A stretch of DNA of 64,000 nucleotides, from NCBI GenBank assembly GCA_009779915.1, contig WRBA01000007.1, positions 1-64,000 of the forward strand, given 5' to 3'. The position numbers were made by a program, and so were the translations under genes. Below are positions 1-7,172 of this stretch, in pieces; position 1 is the stretch's first letter; each line of letters opens with the position of its first letter. The notes beneath the pieces were generated by a model. That model saw only the letters and a program-made list of their open reading frames with translations. It had not been told where the DNA came from and did not search any database. This DNA comes from Defluviitaleaceae bacterium. Lineage in GTDB: Bacteria; Bacillota; Clostridia; Lachnospirales; UBA5962.

Positions 1-13
1 TATAAATGCAAAT

Positions 14-140
14 TTTTTGCGGCTATGGGTCTTCGAGTTTTGCACATGGAATTTTTGAAACCGCCGCGAAAGAGGACGCAGCCTTACCGCAGTAAGGCAA
101 GGACAATGACAATGGCGGGGCTAAAATTCCACCGCAAAAC
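14..140. repeat. Nested inverted repeats in the left-edge non-coding region
   Basis: This stretch has no gene and can fold on itself. Three nested pairs of arms are visible: a TTTTGCGG / CCGCAAAA pair at its ends, a GGAATTTT / AAAATTCC pair at 48-55 and 123-130, and a central GCCTTAC / GTAAGGC hairpin at 81-98. Such nesting is typical of small palindromic extragenic elements or of a structured RNA. Nothing identifies a family. Bases 171-330 show nothing recognisable. Confidence 0.4.
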
Positions 141-148
141 CGCTCATT

Positions 149-170
149 GTTCGACTCTCCTTGACCTAAG
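149..170 (+). repeat. Dispersed 22-bp repeat, copy 1
   Basis: GTTCGACTCTCC followed by TTGACCTAAG recurs at 3343-3364 with one mismatch. Both copies flank the same PTS/hydrolase gene cluster, one beyond its 3' end and one between the IIC and IIB genes. The motif resembles a tRNA T-loop but no tRNA fold surrounds it. Confidence 0.45.
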
Positions 171-330
171 CATCAACTTTTAGAACCTGTAATCAATATC
201 TGTTAAATCATTTTGTGCAAATATAAAATCCTCATTATTATACTCTAAAACAATAACTCTTGTAAACAAGTCCTCGTGTATTGAATCGGCTTTTCTTTCC
301 ACCGACACATAACATGCAAGCCCAACACCC

Positions 331-359
331 AGGGGCTGACGCAAAACACACCAGCCCCT
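331..359 (-). terminator. Hairpin downstream of the ceramidase-like gene
   Basis: AGGGGCTG at 331-338 pairs with CAGCCCCT at 352-359, just beyond the stop codon of the minus-strand operon. There is no U-rich tail on either strand, so this is a candidate terminator or a 3'-end stabilising hairpin rather than a textbook intrinsic terminator. Confidence 0.35.
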
Positions 360-375
360 AACAAAGTGTTATACA

Positions 376-1662
376 CTACATTGACACAGCAATTTCCTTC
401 GCCTTCTCCATAAGCCTTTCGCCTTCCCCTCTTTCAAAGGGGCTGCACATAGCTTCATAAGTCTCATTGTCATAGGCAACCGTGTCACAGATATATCCAT
501 GAGTGCCTGTAAAATAAGTGCAAAACACAACTTTTTTACCAAGTTCTCTCCGCACAGGAAGTGATAAAGCAGAAAACAGCTCACCAGGCAGGAAAATAAA
601 CACAAAATCATTAAGCTTTAAAGCCTGAATCCTGATTGTCACATCTTTTTCACCTGCAAAGGATTTTGCCCTGGCAAGATTTAAAAATGCCCCTTCAGCT
701 CTTGATTCATACAGCCTAAGGGAGGTCTCGCCTCTGCTTTTGGCGTCCTCAACTTCTTTTTTATACTTGATAAGCTTCTGTTCTTCTTCCTCTATTGTTC
801 CAAAAGGTCTAAGCATCATTTTTTGAGTTAAATCCAAGGATTTAAGGGAAGTAATTTCTTCACCGGCAGCATCTTCAAGAGCTTTTTCAATATGAGAATA
901 AACCAGTTTTCCTATCCTCTCGGCTTCTTCAAAACTTGGCGCACTTCGGGTAAAGCGCGTACTTACATCGCCTGCGCTGCCGTTTAAAAACATTACCATT
1001 TCATACTTTTTACCTTCTGCAGATTTAACAACACCGTAAGGCCAGTCAGCCGTGTACTCGGTATTTGTAATATGAAGCACCGTCGGGTGGCATGAAAAGT
1101 TATAAAGCAGCAGCTTTTTGCCATCTTCTCGTATAAATTCCATAGCCAAAAGGGTTTTATCACAGGGAAGGGCTTTGTCATTGCGGTTTTCCCCGGCACC
1201 TTCCACTTCCGTAAAATTGTAATTTATACTTGAAGGGCTTTTACTCTCCACTGCCTCTAAAATAGATTTTTCAATGACTGCAAAGATTTTTTCGCACATT
1301 TGCGAGTCATAAGCACCGCGCATTCTGGAAGCCCCTTCTTCATTCATACCCATTGTGCTTTGCATTGTTCCTTTAGGTCCTGAATGAGTATGAGTCACAC
1401 CTACAAATACATTATCTTTATTTTTTATGCCGCATTTGTACGCAATATCTTTTACCCGCTCAGAAAAAGCGTAATCTATGCCGATTAAGTCATTTTGGAC
1501 AATAAGGTAGCTATCGCCGCTTTTTTCGATTAGCAAAACTCTCGTATGCAAATCGTCATGAACTGCTGTTGAAAGCCGGTTATCGGTGGCATATCCTGCC
1601 ATACCGAGCCCCAGCTTTGGAGTAATAACTCCAATAGAATAACCAACTGTAACTTTATCCAT
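376..1662 (-). CDS. Neutral/alkaline ceramidase-like hydrolase (cytoplasmic)
   Basis: The 428-residue protein resembles the catalytic N-terminal domain of neutral/alkaline non-lysosomal ceramidases, zinc amidohydrolases. THTHSGP at residues 90-96 and FSCHPTVL at 189-196 match the zinc-binding segments, and NGSAGDVS at 227-234 matches the segment holding the nucleophile. There is no signal peptide and no C-terminal immunoglobulin-like domain, so the enzyme should be cytoplasmic and its substrate is unlikely to be a membrane ceramide. ATG 1662 was chosen because GGAGGAG lies just upstream. It is the last gene of a PTS operon, which suggests that it acts on a phosphorylated, imported amide- or ester-bearing sugar; this is inference. 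Confidence 0.72.
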   Translation of the reverse strand: MDKVTVGYSIGVITPKLGLGMAGYATDNRLSTAVHDDLHTRVLLIEKSGDSYLIVQNDLIGIDYAFSERVKDIAYKCGIKNKDNVFVGVTHTHSGPKGTMQSTMGMNEEGASRMRGAYDSQMCEKIFAVIEKSILEAVESKSPSSINYNFTEVEGAGENRNDKALPCDKTLLAMEFIREDGKKLLLYNFSCHPTVLHITNTEYTADWPYGVVKSAEGKKYEMVMFLNGSAGDVSTRFTRSAPSFEEAERIGKLVYSHIEKALEDAAGEEITSLKSLDLTQKMMLRPFGTIEEEEQKLIKYKKEVEDAKSRGETSLRLYESRAEGAFLNLARAKSFAGEKDVTIRIQALKLNDFVFIFLPGELFSALSLPVRRELGKKVVFCTYFTGTHGYICDTVAYDNETYEAMCSPFERGEGERLMEKAKEIAVSM

Positions 1663-1672
1663 AAGCTCCTCC

Positions 1673-2479
1673 TTAGCCGAGTATCCCAAGACCTGCAAGA
1701 ATTATTGAAATAGCAATTATACCAAAGAGGATTTTAATGGTTCCCATGCCTCTTCTAACCAAAGTATATACACCGAAAGTAGCCAAAAGAGGCAAAAGAG
1801 CCGGTATTATACCTTCTAACAAGTCTTGGAACACCACTTGAAGCTCCCCTATCTCAAGGACATAGGCAATATTTATCCGGACCATTTGGGGAACCAGCCC
1901 TCCTATAATCATCAGACCTAAAATAGTTGCCATTGTAGTATATCTTTGGACTATTCTGTTATCACTGGCGTTTTCAATAAATTTAACACCCTGCTGATAA
2001 CCCATATGTATGCCGTAATATCTTATGCCTTGGTTAACAACGTTAAACATAACAAGTGCAATCAAAAGACCGATAGGATTTCCGGCAGCCAAAAAGGATG
2101 CACCTATACTAAAGCATATAGGTCTCCAAGTAAGCCAGATTATGGCATCACCAAGACCTGCAAGAGGGCCCATAAGACCAACTTTAAGTGCTGAAACAAC
2201 CGACCCTACTTCATTTTTCTGCTTTTCTTCGAGAGCGGCGTTTATACCTAAAATCGGGGCCGTGAAAGAAGGCATTGTATTAAAGAACTCCAAATGTCTT
2301 TGAATGGCTTTGGTTCTCTCTTCAGGGGACTCATCTTTGTAAATCTTCTTAAGTACAGGAAGAAATGAGTAGAAATAACCCAAGGACTGCATACGTTCAT
2401 AATTCCAAGAAGACTGGAGCATTTGCAATCTCCAAAAAACAGCATTAAGATCTTTTTTAGTAAGCTTTACTTCTGACAT
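1673..2479 (-). CDS. PTS mannose/fructose/sorbose family transporter, IID component
   Basis: This 268-residue protein begins with the soluble region typical of IID subunits and continues with several C-terminal hydrophobic segments. With IIC it forms the membrane channel of a mannose-class phosphotransferase system and takes part in sugar translocation. The start ATG overlaps the stop codon of the IIC gene by one base, with a GGAGGT site about ten bases upstream, so the two are translationally coupled. The substrate cannot be read from the sequence. Length is normal for the family. Confidence 0.9.
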   Translation of the reverse strand: MSEVKLTKKDLNAVFWRLQMLQSSWNYERMQSLGYFYSFLPVLKKIYKDESPEERTKAIQRHLEFFNTMPSFTAPILGINAALEEKQKNEVGSVVSALKVGLMGPLAGLGDAIIWLTWRPICFSIGASFLAAGNPIGLLIALVMFNVVNQGIRYYGIHMGYQQGVKFIENASDNRIVQRYTTMATILGLMIIGGLVPQMVRINIAYVLEIGELQVVFQDLLEGIIPALLPLLATFGVYTLVRRGMGTIKILFGIIAISIILAGLGILG

Positions 2480-3261
2480 TATAAATCATACCTCCCTTCA
2501 GCGTCTTTTTCGTCTGCCGCTGCAGCCGGTGCGCGGCCTTCTTGGTTTGAAAGCCTGTCATACAAAAAGGCAGATATTACACCGATTATAGCAATACCCA
2601 TAGTAGGTATTCCTAGATAAGCCGATAATACAAAGCCCATAAGGAAAAAGATCCCAATTCTTTTATCCATGAGTAAAGTTAAGAGAAGACCGAAGCCAAG
2701 AGCCGGCAATATATTCCCTGAAACTCTGAGTCCATCTAAAATGAAAGCAGGCATAGCACCGAACAATGCTTCAACATACTCAACACCGATTAATACAGCA
2801 AGAAAAACCGGTATTGCTCTTGTAAGCATAAAAATAGGAAGATTCATTAAATGATATCTTGCCGCTTTGTCAAAATCTCCTGTAAGAGCGGCTTTATCCG
2901 CTCTGTGAGTGAAAAATACAGCAAAAGTCCTTGCCATAATATCAAGCTGCTGAACCGCAACAGCTACAGGGATTGCAATAGCTATACCTGCCACAGCACC
3001 TTGCCCTGTAAGTATACCTACGGCTGTACCTACAACCGTTCCCGTAAGCGCGTCAGGGGGAACAAAAGCACCGATAGCCACTACCCCAAGCCACATAAGC
3101 TCAAGAGTGGCTCCGATTATCATGCCTTGGTAAAAATCACCAAGAATAAGACCTGAAACAGCTCCCGCTACAAGAGGTCTGCCAATCTGAATCTGAGCCG
3201 TAAAGCCATCGGCAGCAGCAATAGCAGTATAAAGAGCTAACAGTAACGCTGGTCCAAACAT
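2479..3261 (-). CDS. PTS mannose/fructose/sorbose family transporter, IIC component
   Basis: The 260-residue, very hydrophobic protein has the layout of mannose-family IIC: an N-terminal transmembrane segment and the conserved run around residues 25-60 (GRPLVAGAVSGLILGD, then LELMWLGVVAIGAFVPPD). It is the main substrate-binding membrane subunit. AAAAGGAGG sits before the ATG. It lies between IIB and IID in one operon. The last fifteen residues are Ala-, Asp- and Glu-rich and probably lie in the cytoplasm. Confidence 0.93.
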   Translation of the reverse strand: MFGPALLLALYTAIAAADGFTAQIQIGRPLVAGAVSGLILGDFYQGMIIGATLELMWLGVVAIGAFVPPDALTGTVVGTAVGILTGQGAVAGIAIAIPVAVAVQQLDIMARTFAVFFTHRADKAALTGDFDKAARYHLMNLPIFMLTRAIPVFLAVLIGVEYVEALFGAMPAFILDGLRVSGNILPALGFGLLLTLLMDKRIGIFFLMGFVLSAYLGIPTMGIAIIGVISAFLYDRLSNQEGRAPAAAADEKDAEGRYDL

Positions 3262-3341
3262 TTCTCTACCTCCTTTTAGTTATAAAATTATTTAGGAATC
3301 TGTGTTCATAGTTCATAGATGCTGGGGCTGGGGGCGTTCAA

Positions 3342-3364
3342 GGTTCGACTCTCCTAGACCTAAG
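3342..3364 (+). repeat. Dispersed 22-bp repeat, copy 2
   Basis: GGTTCGACTCTCC followed by TAGACCTAAG matches the copy at 149-170. It overlaps the stop codon of the IIB gene, so the repeat supplies the end of that reading frame. The surrounding 3262-3359 gap between IIB and IIC is otherwise featureless and is long for an operon of this type, consistent with an insertion. Confidence 0.45.
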
Positions 3365-3833
3365 TCAAAAGCGAAGCCAGTTTTGTGGGTTTTTCATTGG
3401 AGAGCATTCTTATCTCAACATCTACTCCCATTTCAATAATTTCTTTAAAAGCTTCCTTTTCTTCTGATGTCACTGAAACAGATTTGCTTAACCGCTCCTT
3501 TCCGTGAGTAAATTTCATTCCTCCCACATTTAAGAGATCAATTTTTACCCCTCCTTTAAGACATCTCAAAACCTCAATCGGATTAGTATATATGAGCATT
3601 GTCTTACGCTTAATAGGGTTAGAGCTGTAAATTTCAATAAATTCATCTGTTGCAAACAGATGCAGCTTTATCCCATCAGGTGCCGCCATATTAAGTATCT
3701 TTTTTTGAAGCGGGTCACCTGCATTTACGTCACTTACAACAATAACCTGCTCCATAGAAAGAGTCCTAATCCATGACGTTGCTACTTGTCCGTGTATCAG
3801 CCTATCGTCTATCCTTACCAACTCAACAGCCAT
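3360..3833 (-). CDS. PTS mannose/fructose/sorbose family transporter, IIB component
   Basis: The 157-residue cytoplasmic phosphotransfer subunit carries the family signature IDDRLIHGQVATSW at residues 8-21, with the phosphorylated histidine at His14. It would take phosphate from a IIA protein and pass it to the incoming sugar. A strong AAAGGGGGA site precedes the ATG. No IIA gene lies in the window, so IIA must be shared from elsewhere in the genome or lie beyond view. Confidence 0.93.
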   Translation of the reverse strand: MAVELVRIDDRLIHGQVATSWIRTLSMEQVIVVSDVNAGDPLQKKILNMAAPDGIKLHLFATDEFIEIYSSNPIKRKTMLIYTNPIEVLRCLKGGVKIDLLNVGGMKFTHGKERLSKSVSVTSEEKEAFKEIIEMGVDVEIRMLSNEKPTKLASLLT

Positions 3834-3847
3834 AACAAATCCCCCTT

Positions 3848-4546
3848 TTATTGTATTATCACATCTACATGATAATTATTACCATTAAAAATATCCCTTT
3901 CATATTCAATTGGATGTGTGTTTTTGTCATAGGCGATACCTTCAATATAAAGTGCCGTTGCTTTGTTTTTATTAAAAAGGAGCTTTGCATCTACTCCTGT
4001 AATGTCAATTGTAAAAATTTTCTGCTCAACTCGCGAAAGGCTTATACCATAATTTCTTTCAAGAATTTTATAAAGAGAGTCTTTGCTAAAATCGTAACTT
4101 AGGAAGTTTGGAAAAGCATCACATTTTAAATATACACTTTCGATACCTACAGGCTTTTCAAATATATAGCGCACCCGCTCCAAATTATACACATTTGAAC
4201 CTATAGGTACACGAAGATTTTCAGAAACACCTAAATCAGCCTCAACAATCTCAAATTTTCTTACAACTGTCCTAAAATTCACGCCTTTTTCAGTCATTAT
4301 TTGAGAGAAACCTTTTAGTGTATATTCTTTATATATTTCAAATTTGGATACAAAAGTCCCCTTGCCCTTGACTTTATATATAACACCTCTCTTAGACAGC
4401 TCTTCCAATGCTTTTCTTACAGTCATCCGGCTTGCATTAAACATCTCACACAGCTCGTTTTCTCCAGGAAGCATATATCCTTTCGGATATGTCCCATCTA
4501 CTATTTTATTCTCAAGGCTAAGGGCAATTTCTTTATAAATTAACAT
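3848..4546 (-). CDS. GntR/HutC-family transcriptional regulator (UTRA domain)
   Basis: The 232-residue protein has an N-terminal winged helix (about residues 1-70, with ENELCEMFNASRMTVRKALE as the recognition region) and a C-terminal UTRA ligand-binding domain of the HutC subfamily, which often senses phosphorylated sugars. It is the first gene before IIB-IIC-IID and the hydrolase, only 14 bases upstream of IIB, so it is very likely the local, self-regulating repressor. GCGAGGT precedes the ATG. Ligand unknown. Confidence 0.9.
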   Translation of the reverse strand: MLIYKEIALSLENKIVDGTYPKGYMLPGENELCEMFNASRMTVRKALEELSKRGVIYKVKGKGTFVSKFEIYKEYTLKGFSQIMTEKGVNFRTVVRKFEIVEADLGVSENLRVPIGSNVYNLERVRYIFEKPVGIESVYLKCDAFPNFLSYDFSKDSLYKILERNYGISLSRVEQKIFTIDITGVDAKLLFNKNKATALYIEGIAYDKNTHPIEYERDIFNGNNYHVDVIIQ

Positions 4547-4612
4547 AAAGTATACCTCGCACTATTATATTGATATTAATTTTTGATATAAACTAACCAG
4601 CTTGTGCATACA

Positions 4613-4630
4613 AATATGTATATACATGTT
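4613..4630. promoter_or_regulatory. Candidate GntR operator upstream of the PTS operon
   Basis: A perfect 12-bp palindrome, ATGTATATACAT at 4616-4627, extends to 18 bp with one mismatched pair and lies about 70 bases upstream of the regulator start codon. AT-rich palindromes in this position are typical targets of HutC-type repressors. The assignment is positional inference only. Confidence 0.35.
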
Positions 4631-4710
4631 GTATTGAATTTAGGTTACAACTTACTGCTTAAATTGTCAATAGATAAATGAAAATGTAATAATTTTTATA
4701 AGCTTTGCAC

Positions 4711-4745
4711 AAAAAAAGAAACACCATACAAGGTATGGCGTTTCT
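4711..4745 (-). terminator. Intrinsic terminator after the acetyltransferase gene
   Basis: On the minus strand a stem formed by AGAAACGCCATAC and TATGGTGTTTCT with a short loop is followed directly by a run of seven T residues. It ends the rsgA-acetyltransferase transcript and separates it from the PTS operon. Confidence 0.8.
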
Positions 4746-4815
4746 TCAAAGGTAATATTGCCTAAAACAATCCTTCAACACTAAAACAATTAGCTTAGCA
4801 ATGGTGCATTGACAC

Positions 4816-5622
4816 TTACCTTTTGCCCCATTTATAACCATATTCTTCCATAACTTTGCGTATAGTTTCAATATCCGAATCAGTAATGCCAGGCAATGCT
4901 CTTATATTACTTTCACTCATTGTATGAAAATAGTCTATGGTTTTTTTATCCAGCTTTTCAATTTCAGCCTGCGCCTTTGATTCTAACCGGTTTAGAAGCG
5001 CGTCTATTGGGGTTGGCTTAAAAGCTTCTTTTGGTGAGAAGCCTTTGTCAAACTCCAAAGCCTCTTCTTGAGTCAAATTATCATAAACAGGGTCAATATA
5101 ATATCGACCGCTTATCCCATCCAAAGCACCTTCGTAAAGAGGCAAAGCCATAAAAGGGTCAAATGTTTTACCGTCGGAAGTAGTAATGCCAAATTCGGCG
5201 GCACGCCTAAAGCCAACACGAGGATAATAGTCCGGATGACCGAAGATGATTACGCAACGATAACCCAGCTTCCTCGCCTCATCAAAACTGTGCCGCATAA
5301 GGGCTTTGCCAATACCTTTACTTTGGAATTCCGGCAGTACGCTAAGGGGTCCAAAAGTTAAGGTCTCATACTCATTACCATCATCATCCACTACTTTGCT
5401 TTTGGAATAAATTATATGCCCAACAATTTTGCCGTCTATTTCCGCAACAAAATCAAGCTCCGGCACAAAACCTTCCGCATTCCTAAGCTTGTGAACAAGC
5501 AAGTGTACATCTGTTATCTTTTGGTCGTTAATCCCCCAAAACCGCCAAAAGGCCTCACGGGTTATTTCTTCTACGGTACGGTAGTCTGCGGGTGTTTCTA
5601 TTCTTATATTTATATTGTTCAC
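4816..5622 (-). CDS. GNAT family N-acetyltransferase
   Basis: This 268-residue protein has a GNAT fold in its first 150 residues. The acetyl-CoA pyrophosphate-binding motif V-L-P-x-x-Q-x-x-G-I-G is at residues 95-105 and the following HPDYYPRVGF at 129-138 is typical of the YhbS-like subgroup. About 110 extra C-terminal residues are mostly charged helices of unknown role. The start is GTG, and it overlaps the rsgA stop as GTGA, with AAAAGG upstream, so the two genes are translationally coupled. Acceptor substrate unknown. Confidence 0.88.
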   Translation of the reverse strand: MNNINIRIETPADYRTVEEITREAFWRFWGINDQKITDVHLLVHKLRNAEGFVPELDFVAEIDGKIVGHIIYSKSKVVDDDGNEYETLTFGPLSVLPEFQSKGIGKALMRHSFDEARKLGYRCVIIFGHPDYYPRVGFRRAAEFGITTSDGKTFDPFMALPLYEGALDGISGRYYIDPVYDNLTQEEALEFDKGFSPKEAFKPTPIDALLNRLESKAQAEIEKLDKKTIDYFHTMSESNIRALPGITDSDIETIRKVMEEYGYKWGKR

Positions 5623-6692
5623 CTTTTAAATCCTCCGCTTTTCTTTTTCTTTTTGGTAAATTTGGAAATTTCCTTCGCCCATTCCTTTTTTTCACGCATA
5701 AACTCAGTTTTATCCTCTATAAACCGCACCTCTTTCACCTGTGTACAGTACCTCTCCCATTGTTCATGAGGCAGTGAGCCGTCCTCTAATGCTTTATTAA
5801 CCGCACAATCAGGCTCTGATACATGGCTGCAATTGGAAAAACGGCAGTTAGAAAAAAGCTCCTCTATATATGAAAAATTATGGCTTAACGCCTCCTCGGC
5901 TCCATACAGCCCAAGCTCTCGCATTCCCGGGGTGTCAATAACCATCCCCCCTGAAGACAGCATAAAAAGCTGGCGGTGAGTTGTGGTATGACGACCACGG
6001 CTGTCATCCTCCCGGATTGCTTTTACTGCCATAACATCCTCTCCCATAAGGACATTTAAAAGGGAGGACTTACCCACCCCTGACATACCAAGAAATACGA
6101 TGGTCTTTTCCGGCTCCAAATACTCTTCCAATTGCTCAAGCCCAAGCCCTGTATGACTTGAAATCCCATGGACAGGTACGCCCGATGCCGCATTTTCCAC
6201 CTTGGAGATAAATTCATCCGCATTCTCCACCAAATCCGCTTTTGTAAGGATAACAACGGGCTGGGCACCACTTTGCCATCCTTGGGTTAAATAGCGCACT
6301 ATACGGTTTACATTAAAATCATGGTTAAGAGAGGATATAATAAATACATAATCAAAATTTGCTGCTACAACCTGCTCTCTATCAGCTTTTATATGCCCAA
6401 TACTGCCGCTAAAAATATCTGCACGAGAAAATTTAGTCCGGCGTGGAAGCAATTTTTCAATTAAAGACGGGCCGCTTTCATTATACCTAATAAACACATA
6501 ATCCCCTACACAAGGCAAATCATCTTTAACTTTCGCCTCATGTACGAAAGAACCTTTTAAAACAGCCTGAACCTCTCCTTGGGGACAAATAACTATATAT
6601 TGACTTCTATGCTGCTCAACGACTCTTGCAGGTATTAAGCCATTTTCCGGCATTTCACTTTCCACATATCCGTATTGTTTTAAATCTATCAT
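5619..6692 (-). CDS. rsgA: Ribosome small subunit-dependent GTPase A
   Basis: RsgA (YjeQ/YloQ) is a circularly permuted GTPase that acts late in 30S subunit maturation. The 357-residue protein shows an N-terminal OB-like region, then G4 (TKAD, 150-153), G1 (GMSGVGKSS, 202-210) and G3 (DTPG, 253-256) in permuted order, and a C-terminal zinc site formed by Cys283, Cys288, His290 and Cys296. A lysine-rich tail makes it somewhat longer than the usual 300 residues. ATG 6692 is preferred over an upstream in-frame TTG because GGAG lies six bases before it. Confidence 0.95.
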   Translation of the reverse strand: MIDLKQYGYVESEMPENGLIPARVVEQHRSQYIVICPQGEVQAVLKGSFVHEAKVKDDLPCVGDYVFIRYNESGPSLIEKLLPRRTKFSRADIFSGSIGHIKADREQVVAANFDYVFIISSLNHDFNVNRIVRYLTQGWQSGAQPVVILTKADLVENADEFISKVENAASGVPVHGISSHTGLGLEQLEEYLEPEKTIVFLGMSGVGKSSLLNVLMGEDVMAVKAIREDDSRGRHTTTHRQLFMLSSGGMVIDTPGMRELGLYGAEEALSHNFSYIEELFSNCRFSNCSHVSEPDCAVNKALEDGSLPHEQWERYCTQVKEVRFIEDKTEFMREKKEWAKEISKFTKKKKKSGGFKR

Positions 6693-6709
6693 ATAAAACT
6701 CCAATCTTA

Positions 6710-6738
6710 AATATAGTGAATAAACTTTAGAACAGCAA
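6710..6738 (-). promoter_or_regulatory. Possible vegetative promoter of rsgA
   Basis: On the minus strand TTGCTG (6733-6738) and TATATT (6710-6715) are separated by 17 bases. The leader would be only about ten bases long, so the ribosome binding site would lie at the extreme 5' end. The -35 element sits inside the first hairpin of the adjacent structured region. Confidence 0.35.
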
Positions 6739-6912
6739 AATGAGCTTGCTCATTTGGGCTGTTTTAAAATTTATGAACGCTCCGAAATTCGTACATTTCT
6801 TTGAGTGCATCTACGATGCACTCAAAGAAATGTACGAATTCTCGAGGCTCGTTTAAGACCATTTTGGTCTTAAACGACTATAGTTTGTAGTTAAGCAACT
6901 TTAGAACAGCCC
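6724..6912. repeat. Array of strong intergenic hairpins with direct repeats at its ends
   Basis: Three palindromes follow one another: 6726-6769 (11-bp arms with one mismatch enclosing an AAATGAGC / GCTCATTT stem), 6786-6840 (perfect 26-bp arms with a three-base loop) and 6850-6876 (perfect 12-bp arms with a three-base loop). The segment is bounded by ACTTTAGAACAGC at both ends (about 6723-6735 and 6899-6910). There is no open reading frame. It may be a small mobile repeat or a composite regulatory structure. Confidence 0.6.
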
Positions 6913-6936
6913 AAAGAAAGGGCATAAAAACACCGC

Positions 6937-6962
6937 AAAAAAGCAGCCTCTTTAGAAGCTGC
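6937..6962 (-). terminator. Intrinsic terminator after the AraC-type regulator gene
   Basis: On the minus strand GCAGCTTCT pairs with AGAGGCTGC and is followed by six T residues. It lies about 210 bases downstream of the regulator stop codon. The bases between (6963-7172) show no gene or clear motif. Confidence 0.7.
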
Positions 6963-7172
6963 CAATTCACGGTTATAGTTAATCTAAGCAGTATTCACGA
7001 AAGGATACCTTTTGTGGCACAACAAAAACACATATAACTAATATGTCTTTGCTTCATGCCCTATATCTAGTTTTTAGTCTAAAATCACCAATAACACAGA
7101 CATAGACATCCCCTTTCGTACAATAATCTAGTGTTAGTATAAACAAAAGTTAAGCTTCTGTCAAGCAATCTC

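Noticed and set aside
376-1662. Secreted ceramidase acting as a toxin
   Set aside because: There is no signal peptide or membrane segment, and the gene lies in a sugar-uptake operon.
3342-3364. tRNA-like T-loop motif GGTTCGACT
   Set aside because: No acceptor, D or anticodon arms can be drawn around either copy, so it is treated as a simple repeat.
5416-5777. Plus-strand frames opposite rsgA and the acetyltransferase
   Set aside because: They are Phe/Leu-rich mirrors of the lysine-rich RsgA tail and lack start signals.
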